This document shows positions 32,707 to 45,963 of a DNA stretch of 64,000 nucleotides, one piece after another; positions within the stretch are counted from its first letter, which is position 1; each line of letters starts with the position of its first letter. This DNA comes from Hymenopellis radicata (taxonomy: Eukaryota > Basidiomycota > Agaricomycetes > Agaricales > Physalacriaceae). The notes under the pieces are model-generated. The model was not told the DNA's origin. It worked only from the letters and a program-made list of their open reading frames with translations, and ran no database searches. A program made the translations under genes and the position numbers. Location: NCBI GenBank assembly GCA_015501595.1, contig JADNRX010000101.1, positions 90,852 through 154,851 on the forward strand, read 5' to 3'.

Positions 32707-34779
32707 TTACTGCGCCTTCGCCCTTGCCTTCTTCTTCTGTTGTCGAATATACCTCCTGATACTCGGGATGCCAAACTACGCGGCGAGAAGAAAGAAGAAC
32801 TCGATCAGCGCACGTAATGACCACCGAGTACGACTCAATTACCTGCACAGTCGGGTACATCACCAGCAGCCCGGCGCCAATCGCCCATCCCCATTTCACC
32901 GGCGTGGGCAACGGCTCTGTGAAGACGCCACTGCTCCACTTGCGGATGACAAGCAACTCGGTCAAAATGGTCGCCAACAGCAACCAGACGTGTTGTCCCA
33001 TTCTGACGGCCCGCCTGGAAAAAAAGTCAGATCCAGACCAGGACGACGAGAAGCAGGAACATGCCCTGGATCGTTGATGTATTGGTACAGCTCCCTCACA
33101 GCTGGAAGTGCGCAGAGAAAGACGAACGCAAGCCTCAGAATGACGATCGGATGGTCTGGTTCAATCCACAGCAATGCCTGTATTCGGTTTCAAACGGGCT
33201 GCGAAGATGGATGCAGACAAGAATTGGTCACCTTTAGATAAAAGGGGTTTAGTTCCGCGGCAAGGAAAACAGCGAGCAGCAGAACCACGCTAAAGAAGTG
33301 CGTGAAGGACGACGCGGTGCCCCACTTGAAAGCCGTAAAATCATGCGGAGAGAACTGGCTCAAGACGCGCTTGGCCTTGGAGCGCAAGCCACGAGTCTGG
33401 CGCAGTCCACGCCATTCGTACGGCTAGAGAAATGATGTGACAACGTCAGTTCGCCGGGAGAGATTTCTGCGATGACGGAAGGAGCAAGGGTTCTTACCTT
33501 TACCTCGAAGTATTGACAAACTTTCATTCCTAGTAGGCAGGATCAGCCTTCTAAGAATACGAAGAACATCTGGACGTGCATTACCTAGATAGGTCCCAAG
33601 CCAATTGCAGATTAGCACGTCCAGAACCCACTTGGGTAATCGATAAGCCAAGGGGCGCCTTCTTGCGAAATGAAGCGACAACTTACATGATCCCACCAGC
33701 ACTAGAGAACGAAAGTTAAACTCTATAGCATGACAAGGCAAAGCGACAACAACGCACTTCCTCGAAATTCGCAAGCTGGTGCTGTAAGCTGTATTCGGCG
33801 AGTTCGAAAGCGATGCTCAGTATCTATCAGGGGCGTCAGTCAATGCTACGGACAGCTTCCAGGCCAGCTTACCCAACAGAACCAATAGTCCCTTAGGATC
33901 ATGGCCTTCCCGAACCAACCCAGAGCATGAGCTATGCAGAACACGTCAAGAGCGTTCTAAATAGATAAGAGGATCTCGTCAGCGGTTAGCTGGGGATGAC
34001 GCGAAAGCACGTCTCACCCATATGGTCGCGGGTGTGAGCGCACAGTCTTCCGCGTAGCTCTTCTCCGGGAGGGGCACTCCTAGGCCGGGTCTAGGTAAGT
34101 CATCATGCTTCTCGCAGATGCAAGGTCCTGGAAAAGTAAGAAGACGAGGGACAGTTCGTAGAGAAGGTTGATGCCAAGGACCATCCTCCAGAAGACGGGA
34201 TGGGGACGGATGAAGGGACCGTCACGGAACTGGATCATCGAGAACATCAGGAAGGAGGCTATGGCGGCATAGACGCCACTAGTACGAGCAATTAGCGCGC
34301 CGAATTGGGGATGGAGGAGCACATACACGCGTCGTTTGTCTCGGCCTTCTTCAAGGACATCCTGTGTGGTCGCGACATATGCGAGTAGGGTAAGACCTAC
34401 TGCAAGCGCGGAAAGAGTGATGGGCTTGTAGAAGAATCTAGAGAATTGTCACAAGGGGCAAGGAGGCGCGCAGAAGATTGCATACTCTACGCTAGTGTCG
34501 TGGCGTTCTTGGAAGGGTGTGATCCGAGTGTAGGGTTCCGTACGATCCGCCTGGAGAGAAGTGATGAGCATTTGTGCGTTTATTTTCCGTTTCGAGGACG
34601 TACATCGTACCCTGCGGGAGGTTAGCCTCTCTACACGTCAACGAAGTCCGAGGCTCACATCGCACGGGAACCCCATTGAGACCTGGAATCGGCTCGCGTT
34701 CCACGACCGGCGACGATGGTGTATCCGAGTCGTCCACCGGGGAGCTGGGCGACAGCTCTTCGTCGCTGAGAGCCTGCAT
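32707..34779 (-). CDS. Phosphatidylserine synthase, base-exchange (PSS1/PSS2) type
   Basis: A multi-pass ER membrane enzyme that makes phosphatidylserine by exchanging the head group of an existing phospholipid. The N-terminal part is acidic (MQALSDEELSPSSPVDDSDT). Next are DRTEPYTRITPFQERHDTSV and FFYKPITLSALAVGLTLLAY, then FRDGPFIRPHPVFWRMVLGI, FLLFQDLASARSMMTYLDPG and LPEKSYAEDC. Then DVFCIAHALGWFGKAMILRD, FELAEYSLQHQLANFEE, a 15-nt exon encoding CWWDH (33687-33701), VLDVLICNWLGTYLG, YEWRGLRQTRGL, KWGTASSFTHFF, AAELNPFYLK, LWIEPDHPIVILRLAFVFLC, LPAVRELYQYINDP and RMGQHVWLLLATILTELLVI. The end is RQQKKKARAKAQ and TAA 32707-32709. These blocks match the PSS family (PF03034) throughout. At least ten introns. 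The start is uncertain: the same frame stays open upstream to 34956. Confidence 0.88.
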
Positions 34780-36494
34780 CCTCGTTTTCTGGCGCTGTTT
34801 TCTGCGTAATAGAACGGTCCTGAGTGGTAGGGGCAAGGCGCGTTTTCCCAGCCTTGTTGCACGTCGTCGTCGTCTCGATTTAGGAGCACCCACGTGTGTG
34901 CGTGACGTTACAGCAGCTGGTGTCCTGTTTTGGAAAAGTGCTCTCATCCCGCCCACCCCCTACTTGGCATCCACATAGGCGATATCTACGCTCCAAGTAG
35001 CAAGTCGCCTCACCCCCGGTCCGGCCATTGTTCGAATTACCGAAGCGCGGATCCCGGCACAGCGCAAAACGAGGTCGCCTCGAGGACACTGGCGCGTTGG
35101 TCTTGCAGACAGGAGAATCCCCACCGGGATTCTGACGCCACGATCTCCTTCGTGTGCCTCAGGGCGGGCCAATAGTAAATAATCTAACCCGCATCTCACA
35201 GAGAGCCTTGATGAGATCAAACGGAGATCATCCACGCAACCCCTTGTTCCGCGTCTTTCTTTCATTTTTCATTTTCTGACTCTCTGGCACACGGTACGCG
35301 CTCGTAATCTTCGCTCTTCTCGTTATGCTCTGATTGGCTTATCGCGCTGCTGCTTCTGGCTGGTCTGGCGCCATTCCATGACGTGCGTCTTGGGCGTCCA
35401 GATAGCCTCAGCCTTGCATTCCGATGTCGTGGAAGGTTTGGCCTGTGACTGGCACGCCAAATCAGGCCGTTCTCCATTTGCCCGTGTTCCGCGGATGATT
35501 GCACATGCCGGATACACTTCACTGGTCTATGGGAAGGCGACCTTTCCAGTCGATAGTCGGCATCCCTTGGCGCTTGTTTCGTCTATCCTCTTACGTGTTA
35601 CGTCAATCTCTACCTGTCTTCCCCCAGAAAATGTACTGCGCCACATACCTATCATTCATTTGGCGGTCTCATCAGTCCACCGAAATGAACGCAACTCGAT
35701 CTATGTTCTTCGCGCGCTACACCAATCAAACCCTTCTCCAGGTGTCTTTAATCACGATGATAAGGTATGATGCATGCTCTAATAAGAGCCGATGTCTGAA
35801 TGACATTTTATCAGTGCCACGAGCTGGGGACCACTCCAATCTATTCACCACACCTCCAGTTGACTTCAGGGTACTTTTAATTATGATCCCCAATGCGGGG
35901 CTCTTCACATGAAATCAAGCGAGTGACTCAACGCGCGACTCAACCTCAAGGTGATGGCACGGCGCGTTTTCAATTCAACTATAGTCAATTGGGGTTGCCC
36001 ATTGCGGACGGTGTCCTAACTCGAGTTATGGCATTCCGTCAATTGACCTCTCGGACGGAAAACCGACTTCTGTCTTTGATGCTATGATAGAACACCGGGC
36101 ATATGTCCGAATCGTGTTCTGATGTTCATTTGCTGTTGGACGTACGCGAATGCGGGGGCTCGTTTGAGTCAGATCGGGACCATCACTCTGATGACATGAG
36201 GACCAGAATTCGCGCGAGACGAATGGACTAGCGAAGAAAGGCTCTTGTTCGCTCCCCACCGAGAATGCACACGCAGGTATATATTTGATTTTCAGGGCGC
36301 GTTTGTTGCTGCGTGCCTCTTGTGACTCTGTGACGGTTGGTTCTTCGGGAAGGCTGAACCACGATCCCGGATGGGCGTTGCCATGTTGGGCAAGCAGCTT
36401 CGGTTCGAAAAGGTTTGGATCGAGCAGTTTGCATGGTTCCAAATTGGGTGACAATCCCCGGGTTGAGCAATCTTGGATCTTGCTTGTTTACTTA
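34780..36494. other. Divergent intergenic region
   Basis: Upstream of the phosphatidylserine synthase gene (left) and of the transcription factor gene (right). Open frames on both strands (35378-35770 +, 36026-36454 -) have no domain and overlap each other. No repeat or RNA seen. Confidence 0.3.
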
Positions 36495-38128
36495 ATGGCG
36501 CCGGGACCTCATAAAGACATGGACAAACCTCGAACAGCTCGTTCCCTTCTGCCCTCGTCCTCTATGAACACGGATTCGTTTCAGCCTCTGCAACTCAAGG
36601 GAGAAGTCATGGACCTCGAATTCAGTATTGACACGGACCACAGGTCGGTTTTACTCATGTTCCCCGGATTCGCCATATTTCTCATCTTCCTTGTCTGGAC
36701 GTGTAGAAAACGGCGTAGAAACAGGACTACGCAGAGCTGCTTGAACTGCCACACGTCGAAACGCAAGGTGCGTTGCCTGAGTCGATCGCGGTGGAATTCT
36801 TCCTTATTCGGTTCCCTTTTACAGTGCGACAGAAAGCGACCGTGTCAACGATGTATACAGCTCGGTCTGGTACGCGCCTCCTCTCCACTCGCGTCGTTCT
36901 AAACTCATGGCGTTCCATAGACAGGGCTTTGCGTTTATGAAATTGATGATCCGGCATTGAGGTAGGCTGCTGGTGCTGTTGCCCTCACGCGTACTCACAC
37001 AGCACGTCAGAGATGATCCCACCATCGACGAGACGACCCGTCTGCGAAATCGTATAGCCGAACTCGAATCTCTCGTCCGCGAACTGCGAGGTACGTTTTT
37101 CTTCGGCGTTTTTCTCGTGGCGCCTTGAATATTGACTCGGCAAAAGGCAAACCCCATCCGCGCTGGGCAGACAGCAGCTTTCGCGATGGCGATCCGAATG
37201 AGAAGTGGCATTCGCGGGCGACCAAGTGCGCGCCTCTCACGGCAAAACGCCGCCACTCGCCAGACAGCGCTGGCGAGCGCGCTAATCCTGGACGCGGAAT
37301 ACTTCCGTCCCTACTCACGCCCATCAAAACCGAGTCCGCAACCGAGCCCAACTCCCAGCTATATCGTTTCTCTCCTTCCCCGCCTGCGTCCTCCATGCGC
37401 TATCATCAGCAGACATTCTCCGCCGACGTTCGCGGTCCATCTTCCTCTACGTCCTTCGAGAATGAACATCCTTCATTTTCCAACGGCACCAGTAGCTCGT
37501 ATCACTCGAGTTCCTCCAGTACATCCGCTCCATACACCAACAGCGGCTCAACCCATAGTGGGTCCTATTCTGATCGCGGGAGTGGCGACTACCCACTAAC
37601 CGGCAGCGAGGACAGCCGAAATTACAGCGAGCACTACCATGGCAGCCCCTCGTCCCAGAGCACTCCCTTCTGCTCTTGCCGCTCCTCGACGGCTGCGAAC
37701 CACGCATACATGGCGCTGTCTCACCACCTCGAAAGCACTATCGGCTCCCTGCGCCAGTACGCGCACCACCCGAACAACCAGTGCACCTTGTACCGTCGCA
37801 TCGCGGAGCTCCACGGACTGTTGCAGTAAGTTGTACCGTAAAAAAACTCAGCTAGACGGGAGGACTGATTACCGGTGTTCATTCTAGACCTAGTGATTCT
37901 AGCGAGGCCGCGGGCCCAGCGTATAGCGATAGCAATACTCCCACCGATAGCGAGATCTTGACGCCGTTGTCCGCTTCGGGGAGCAATCATGGTCCGTTCC
38001 ACTCGAGCTCGCCGCCTGGAGGTGTTTCGCCGCATGAATGGAACCCCATGTCGACGCCAAGCTATAATCCTTACTTTCCGATGCAGACGTCGGAGCATAG
38101 CACCATTTACAATCAAATCATTACATGA
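36495..38128 (+). CDS. Zn2Cys6 (GAL4-type) transcription factor
   Basis: A nuclear regulator with a fungal binuclear zinc cluster. The ATG at 36495 gives MAPGPHKDMDKPRTARSLLP. After an intron the basic segment KRRRNRTTQS leads into the cluster CLNCHTSKRKC, DRKRPCQRC and IQLGLTGLC, spacing C-x2-C-x6-C-x5-C-x2-C-x8-C, spread over three exons. A short coiled coil follows: TRLRNRIAELESLVRELRG. Then a long Ser/Pro/Tyr-rich, low-complexity region (37125-37700) leads to a conserved-looking helix pair (ALSHHLESTIGSLRQYAHHP and TLYRRIAELHGLLQ) and a Ser/Pro-rich tail. It ends IYNQIIT and TGA 38126-38128. It lacks the large fungal-TF regulatory domain, so it is a short form of about 420 residues. Target genes cannot be inferred. 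Confidence 0.85.
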
Positions 38129-38471
38129 TCGGTTGGGCATGTATGCACGATTGGTTCGGAGGAAGAGGTCGTTTTCTGTATGCCTATCTCGCTTTCAATG
38201 CTGTTCTCTTGATTATGAATCTTCTTGGACCTATGCTTTCCTCTGCTATCCATGACGCTTTTGTTTTATTCGAATACTCACTTGTCACTGCACTACATTG
38301 TTCTTGTTTACGCATATCGCTACTGTTTTCTAGTCGTGTAATGACACCTTCTCCTGGACATGAAATCGGACGATATTCTTTCCAGAGACTTATTCTTCGA
38401 GAGGTAAGAAGTGAATACTACTAGACATGGAGTACATCCATTGGGCTATGCAAACACCACGGACATACGAA
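38129..38471. other. Convergent 3' intergenic region
   Basis: Short gap between the convergent transcription factor and TANGO2 genes. No gene seen. Confidence 0.35.
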
Positions 38472-39570
38472 CTACAGTTCCAAATGGAAGCGATAAATAC
38501 GCTCAGAAGGGGGATCCATCTTGGTCACTTGCCCATCCATCGACTTCCATAAGTCTCGTTCAATGAAAAGTACGGACCCGTCTCGCCTGACCAAGATAAC
38601 TGTCGACAGGCGTGTCCCATAAACCTTGTCCGCCTCAGGAAGCGTGGACGGGATCGAAAAGGGTAAGACCTGGATCGTGCGACGCAAGTCTGCACGCTGA
38701 GCCACAGGTTCAGGGGAATGTTCACTTGTTGAAAACCCAAACTATCAGTCATCGTTCGCACCGAAAAGTAGCATGGAATGCCCTTTTCTTAGAAGAGAAA
38801 ATACACGCACGTCAAAAGGTGGAATAGCCGGGCCGCTAGTGCTTCTTCATTTAGCGGTGTGTCGATGATGGACGCGAATATTTCTTTTCCACGCTTTACT
38901 TTCGGCCAGTCTCCACCGCCATGCGCGTCTATTCCATTCGAGAACCCGCCGCATGAGCGTTCGTCGCCGTCGAGGCTCCGAATGTGGAGAATACCGCCTG
39001 CGCCATTATTTGAAACGAAGGACGCCTCGAAATTTAGTGGATTGATGGGATTCGGAGCTGTCGGAGGTGGTGCCAGAAGCAGGAGATTGAATCCGGCGAA
39101 TTGGGCATCCCGCGGAATGATCTTGCCCACTTCGTCTTCGAGAGGACTAGATGACTCTGATAGAAGGAAGGACGAGACGAGAGTTCCCCTGGTAGATTCA
39201 AATGTTTGGTAGGGTTCGGTTATATTGGTCCTAACGCATCGATGAGGGCGTCTCTTGGGATGAAGGGCCTGAGACATACAGGACAGCAAGTCTTCCGGAC
39301 CGATTCAGCCCTAACCACGTCCCTCCACCTCGTAGATCGATCCCTGACAAAATCTGGCCTGATGTGGGTCCTCGTTCCCCGGATGAGTCATGGTCGAAGT
39401 CATGGAAGTGGGCATCTGAGGTGGGGCGGGTGAGATACTCATCGCGGTTAGTACACATAATTCTGGGGTGCTATCGCATTAGCGTCATCTTGTCTTCCTT
39501 CAGAAAGTGCAGAAGCGCTGACATACAGTGCATAGTCCGGGTGCTCTAAGGTCCAGAAAACGATGCACAT
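38472..39570 (-). CDS. TANGO2 / NRDE-family protein
   Basis: Transport and Golgi organisation 2 family. Fungal and animal members act in cytosol, mitochondria or Golgi and have been linked to haem trafficking and membrane homeostasis. The ATG at 39570 starts MCIVFWTLEHPDYAL, with the conserved Cys2 of the NRDE fold. After an intron comes the diagnostic CTNRDEYLTRPT, then SGQILSGIDLRGGGTWLGLN and RLAVL, and after another intron LTNITEPYQTFESTRGTLVS, FAGFNLLLLAPP, FVSNNGAGGILHI, GFSNGIDAHGGGDWPKVKRG and EALAARLFHLLT. A last exon has VYGTRLSTVILVRRDGSVLF and ERDLWKSMDG and stops after RFHLEL at 38472-38474. Length and order fit the family. No lesion seen. Confidence 0.88.
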
Positions 39571-42500
39571 AGTAGATGCTGCTGAGTTCGAATGTAAGTG
39601 CGAAGCCATGTGAGCCCAGTTTAGCATACATTCAGTCTGAGTTCTGGCGTGGAACCAAAGAAGATATCGGTGGAAGAGCCAAGAAGATACGACCCTATGT
39701 CTTAAAGAAGGACACGATAATTGAGAATATGAAGTTCATGAAGCGAGATATGAATCACCGTAGAAGCAGACCAATACGCCTTAGCTTGCAATACGAAGGG
39801 TCCGGTTACAATGGTCGCCGTAAGTGGGAAAGATCCACCTTCCTAATTCGAACAGCGCTCAGGGTCGTCGATCACTCTTTTCTTCCAGCCACAATCTTGC
39901 AGTTGGTTGTGGGGACGCCGCGTACACGGTGCCCAATCCCTGTCATCCTTGTATATAATGGCGCGTCGACCCGGCCGTATTAGCAGATGGCTACCCGTTA
40001 CTTTAGGTTCGGGTTCTTGCACGGTTCGTTTCAAACATGCTGTTGGGCTATCTGCGATATACTGAAAGGGCTGGCAGACTGGGTGATCAATGCGAGAATT
40101 CGACAAAGGGTAAATCGGATCACTTATTTTGGATATGATTTGGAAGAGGGTACACTCTCGTTCCTCAGCTACCGTCCACTGTTCGCATTCATTCTTCTGG
40201 CTTCTGAGAACGAGGGACGATGTGCAGCTCCGATTTCTGAAAGATGCTATCGACTGGCTCACTTATAACTATCGTCTGGGATTTGCAGTTGTCCGCTGAA
40301 GTTTTGAATGTATGTGAATCGCGCTTGGATCACCGCTCACCCGCCGAGGGTCTGTCTAGGGCTCCGCCACGGGCTCTTCCTTGCTCCTCAAAGCGCCTGA
40401 CTTGAGTGTTCCAAAAGTCCAAAATATCTATGTGGAGACTTGTCTTCGAAGAGTCTAAGTTCCAATCTTACCATCGTTTACACGTAAGACTGTCCGTTAG
40501 CTTTTCGGCAGGTTTCTCACCGAGATTGCATTATAGCTGCGTGTCTGATACTGTATTGTCCTTCTGCGGGTGTCCTACCGGCGGATTGCATGCTCCTTGT
40601 CGCCTCTAGGTACTATTCTACGCCTGGCGTCCCCTTCGCCGCGGAAATATTATTTAGAACGCTGTCATAGGTATCATTTACGCTTTTCTCCACGCTGTAC
40701 ATCTCGCTCACCGAAACTCCTTTTGACATTCCAGACTCTGCGTCGGCAGGACAATGCTGCAGCTTTCGACAGTAAGGAGGAGCCTACTGTAAACTCTGTC
40801 AAGGACGGTTCTGTTTGCCAGTTAAGATTGCTGATATGTCGGTATGCTCAAGGCGTGCGTGAGAAGAACGCTGGCTTCTTACCAACATGCAGAATAAACC
40901 CGAGGACGAACGACATAGTGTAGAAATAGGTCCTCCCTCACATGCCCAAGCCGTCTACGGATGCATCGGTCTCGCAAAAGAGAGAGCGTGCGATTCGGAA
41001 CATATCCTCCTCGTGAACATGAGCGCTTCAGCGTCCCGGAATTAATATTGCGTCCAGATGATATCGATAAGTTAAAACCTTATCATGCCTGGTGTCGTTT
41101 CTTCTGCACTTTTGTCTCTAAACCGAACTCACCACCAAATTAAATCGATGACCTAGATTCGAATGGAGGCCTAGCAGCACTGTTTGAACTCGTTCCAGAA
41201 GATGTGCAAGTCGCCTTCTAGGTTAACATAGCGGCGGCACCACGTTGCCCGGCATTGGCGCCAAGTTGTACGTCTCTCACACATGAATAACATCAAAAGA
41301 AGTCTACTCACGCTCCTCATGTGTCGTCACAGGCTTGCTGACTTACGTCTAATTGCACCTGGTACCAACGATGCGAATGCGACGGTGAGGGGAAACAGTC
41401 TTGTGGGTTCCGTGTTTCCCGTACCCGTTAACGAATCGACGCAGAGTCTAGCCCTTTCTTGAAGCTACCGTTTTGACGCTCTGCTAATCCTTTAGCACTC
41501 TCGGATTTTCACGATCGTGAGGTCACCCGCTCGGTGTATTTGGAGGGCGGGAGCAATGCTATGCACCGAGAGCCTGTGGATTGGAGGGAAACGCCGGAGA
41601 TCAAGAATGATGGGGGTGGACAGGACCCAGAACGCTGGAGACGCTGTCCCGGACGAGAACAGGATGAACGGGAGACCAGGGAAGGTGTCCATGGTAGAGA
41701 GGCTTCGAACGAGGGTGGTCAGATGCCCGCGTTCCTACCTCATTCTCATCGACCAGGCGACGATAGAAGAATCGTATGTATCCCGAACTTATGACTCCGC
41801 ATTCTCATCATTCATCGACTGATAGTGGCGCGTAATTTATCTTGTGGAGAATACAGTGAGGGCCTCTTTATCCATAGCAAGTGACGGACGCGGCTGATTT
41901 CACAGGATCTTACCAGACGCGGTCTCATGGTTCGGTCAGGTATGGTGGGGTGTGGGACGGCATACATGGCTCAACTCAATCGTTCGGGGTGTCGGCCTCA
42001 TGTGATGAAACTCGCTATTTATAGACGTGTACAGGACGAGCGCGTTGCGATCCTGTTACTGTCATCCCCTTATTGACTTGATCTAGACGTGAAGTTCCCC
42101 TCGCTCCGGAGAGATGAGCGTCCCGGATATCAACGACCGGTCAGAAAACGCAGTCCAATGGGAACACAAGAGCGACTGACCACCTGCGACGTTGAAAAGC
42201 TCACAGGCTTCTGTGTCTGAGTCACGAGAAGTCGAAGAACGCCACTAAGGGTTCCCGTATCATCCACACTGATAGGTCCCATCGGCTTTGATCGACAGCT
42301 GTACGGCATAGATGGACTGCGGAGATCGCTGTTAGCGCCATGCCGTTGTTTCAATGTGGCGACTCGACCAAGGATCTCACCAGACCCAATCCGTCGATGT
42401 CTGCTGATTGTCTATCCCGAGTTCGTGCACATAGGTGCCAACGATGTTGGAGACACGCAGCACGAGAATGATGTACATTCAATACGTCTAGGTAAGGACT

Positions 42501-43379
42501 TCGCTGTAAAACGAACCCACCCTGGTTTGCTTGAGAACAACAGCTCGTGACTGACCCTCTCACATTTCGCGCACTTTGTCCTTCAACGGCAGGGTGTCAA
42601 GTCAAGGTTTCAAGGAAAAAATACATGTGACAGCGCAGGGCGCCCCGGAAGGTTGCAGGTCGAGAACGACTGGCGACTCTCCCAAAATGGGTCTACTTTC
42701 AGAAGACAGTCACACTTTCACTATTCTATGGATAGATCGAACAGTACCCGCCCACATGTACGCATAATGCGCGCCGTTCTCAATCTCATGTTACATTGCG
42801 TCCGGTCAATTAATCGTCAAAATTTGCAATTCGGAGGCTTTACCAGGAAGAAGAAGGTGGATCCTCGCGTATCACAGACATCATAGTCCGCGTAAATCGA
42901 TCAATGGCGATAAGAGGGAGAATTGGTGAGCGGAGGAAATGCGAAGCGACCGTGTGTAGAATGAAGGTACACTCGGTCTGCGGACCAGCGGTGCATTCAG
43001 CAGTGTTCCGAGATGGTTTTCCGACGCAAAAAAACTTCGCCGTTGATAGGTCAAACGGCGACGGACTGAGTCCTCAATAATAGAGCCCCTCAATCTCATG
43101 TATAGCAAAGTTATCGTTGAGGGCTGATACTATGGTAACCGCAAGAGGAAGCTTACGGCCACAACGATTCCATCTCTTGGCCGGCTTCAGTTTTCCGGTT
43201 GTAGTCCGTAAAAATCGCTCTAACCCAATGATCATCAAGACTCACCAAGGAGGCAACGGTGATGACATTTGGCAACGGTAATACAATGCCCGATATTCTG
43301 AACTTGATGTCGGCTTTTGCATGCGGGAAGTCCTTCTCAGATTCTTAAACCTAGTAACAATGTTCGGCGCAACCAATCC

Positions 43380-43400
43380 ACTTCCTTCCTTCCTTCCTTT
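43380..43400 (+). repeat. CTTC microsatellite
   Basis: A run of CTTCCTTCCTTCCTTC-type tetranucleotide repeats with CTTT at the end; about five units. Confidence 0.7.
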
Positions 43401-45937
43401 AGCGAGGGCACTGCAGGACGTTGTACATGTAGATCGTTCATACGCGTTGTGAGCTGATGGTTGGTACAGACGCTAAAAATCCGGATGCAAGTCGCCTATG
43501 CTTCCAGTGACTCTCGCGTACACGTATTCTCTTAATGAGCTATATAATTAGCTTCTATGACGAGTTATAAATCTGCTCGATTAAAAACGAGACGGAAGGA
43601 CACGTAGCCAAAGAACGTACCTTATTGGATCTTCAAGTCCGCATTAGGAGTACTGCAGCCTCATCCATGAGCAGAACAACTTTATTCAAAAGTTATTGGG
43701 CAAAGGTCATCAGCCCACACCCTCTTCATGAAACCCAAAACGGAGCTTGAAAGAAATATGTACGCTACGGTCGATTACGGTCGCAGAAGGTCCTAGTCCG
43801 AGTGCATCCGAATTCATGCAGCGTACTCCATGAACGACACTACTGGCAACCGGATTGCCGCAGGGGAAGTAGTCCTGTATAGCCTGCCTAGGTTCGATGT
43901 AAGCCCATGGCATCTGTAGAGCAAAACATACGTTCTTCCTGTTACATGTCCTGTCTGACTTTTGAGTCGACGCGTTCGAGATCGGTGAGCACAGAAGGCG
44001 ATTAGGTGAGGCGTAAAACGAGCCTATGGACCTGTCCGTGGGCGGAGGTCTATGTCAACCGACAACGCTATCACCCACAATCTATCCTCAATTGCGTCAG
44101 TTGGATTCAGAGCGCTTGATAGGAACGCATACCTTCTGATGAGCAATCCGCCTTTTCACACATCATTTTCTCATACCTCCCTGCTCTAGCTGCAATCATC
44201 AGATTCTCTCGCCATCTGCTCGCTGCCTTGAACGGCGTCGACGCGACCGAAATTTGGGGAAGCAGTTCCAGGCAGGAGTCGAGTGCCGTACGTGTTGCTC
44301 TCGTCTTAAGACGACCATAACGGGGCATGGCACTGGTATCATAGGTCAATCGGCACCAAAAATTCGCGAGGATGATGCTATAGTCGGGGAACACTCCAGA
44401 TGAGGAAACGCGCGTCAGAGTGGGACGAAAAGCGCGTACAATTCGTATGAGGGCAGAGAGGAAGTGCCGTGATGATGGCAAGAGCAAAAGCCTAATCGGG
44501 CTTGACCATTTTGCCTCTGACCAAGTTCTCGCGATGCATATGCTGCAGCGTCTGGAAAGCCTGCCGGAACTCGTTGAAGAAAGGCGACCATACTGCGTTC
44601 AACTCTTCCTCTAAAACTGTAGCCAAGGCACATTGGCGCTTACCCATGGTTGGTTCCCAAGTATTCTTCATCTTCAAGCGATTCATTACCGGTAGACCTC
44701 CAAACCCTTCGACGATGTCGACCGGTTGTCTTGTTCGCCGAAAAATCAGTCCAGCCCAATATCGCGGACGTTGAACACTGCTTACGGCGATCCTATTGTT
44801 CAGGAAGCCGGGCTTATACCTAATGTAGCGTCATCCTTGATTCATCTCCGACGAGTACTTACAAGCCGGCATTAAAGATCACGCTTGTTGTCGAAACTAC
44901 AGATATCAGAAACCGTTCCCCACTGGGAGAAGATACCGGATACATCCCGTCTTCTCAGACTAGATACAATTCCGGACCAACGTGATTGGAACCTTTCTCT
45001 TCAGGTAGGTTCCTTCCCCCACTCTCCTCGTTCGACACACGGAGAGGCCCCATAACGCGTAGTCCTCGTCGGTGGTATGGAGAGATTGGCACGAAACGTA
45101 GGTGCCGCGGTCTTCAACGGCGGAAACGACGAAGACGATGTTCTGGTGGGCGGGATCATCGTGGTGTATTGATAGGAAGGCGTACGCGCTATCTGAAACA
45201 TCCAATTGCACGACCATGGCAGTGTCGCTGCGAGTACAGAGCGAAAATGACGGGACAGCTTAGGCGTCATCGCGACGAGGGCGAGCATGGCTCTAACGAC
45301 AATATTTAAAACGATATGCGGTCGAGGATGGAGTACGTACTGCACCGCCTAGAGCGGTGTGCACAGGGAGGAAGAAGGCGCGTCGTCAATCGACAGCCCC
45401 ACCAGACGCTCCAGGCATATCCGACGCGTTTGAGGTTGTTGCCCGACGCGTCGGTGTCGACATGATGGTGGGAAGAGGAAAACACCGATCGGATACATAA
45501 ACAAATAAATTAAAACAGCACCGCATTGTCGCCTCCTGCTCCACTTTCCGACTCTTTGGATCTTCATACATCAAGTTCAAGGCGGGCAGTGCTTACACTC
45601 TCATATGGGCGGCCTCATCCTGACGCTGCACTTAGCCCATTGATTCCCCGTATCTCCCGAAATGCCCAATTAGACCTTGATCTCCGCTTCTCTACGGGCT
45701 GCTTCCTCAATTCATGCTGTTCCAGACATCAGTCGATTTTTTCACTTTACCTGCCCTGTTTAGCACCACTCGTTCATAATACTATCGCCGAACAGGACTC
45801 GGACATCCACCGCGCGACTTCCGTTTCTTCTTTGTGGATGCTACGCGGAATCGGTTTTAAAACTGCCGTCAGGATGAAAAGGAATCCGCTGCAAAAGCGA
45901 TGTATGATCTATATTTACGGTATGTGAGCGCGCTCTG

Positions 45938-45944
45938 TATAAAA
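45938..45944 (+). promoter_or_regulatory. TATA box of the S28 peptidase gene
   Basis: TATAAAA within CTGTATAAAAGCC, 20 bp before the nearest ATG (45964), which is very close for a start codon. Either the leader is almost absent or translation starts further downstream. Confidence 0.4.
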
Positions 45945-45963
45945 GCCGCGCCATCTGCTCAAC

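Larger units (their letters stand above)
39571..45963. other. Long gene-poor stretch, probably decayed DNA
   Basis: I find no gene that I can name in 6.4 kb. Open frames of 100-140 codons occur on both strands (39576-39983 +, 39843-40262 -, 41517-41822 +, 44107-44487 -) but overlap one another and lack domains. The minus strand at 44492-44686 reads RQCALATVLEEELNAVWSPF, which looks like real protein sequence, and may be the remains of a gene. A (CTTC)n microsatellite lies at 43380-43400. The minus frame at 44960-45217 (VVQLDVSDSAYAFLSIHHDD) is another possible remnant. Confidence 0.3.

Noticed and set aside
36026..36454. 142-codon minus frame upstream of the transcription factor
   Set aside because: No domain and position fits the 5' region of the plus-strand gene; likely chance.
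37447..38140. Minus-strand frames within the Zn2Cys6 gene
   Set aside because: Antisense of a serine-rich exon; the plus strand has proper splice sites and conserved helices.
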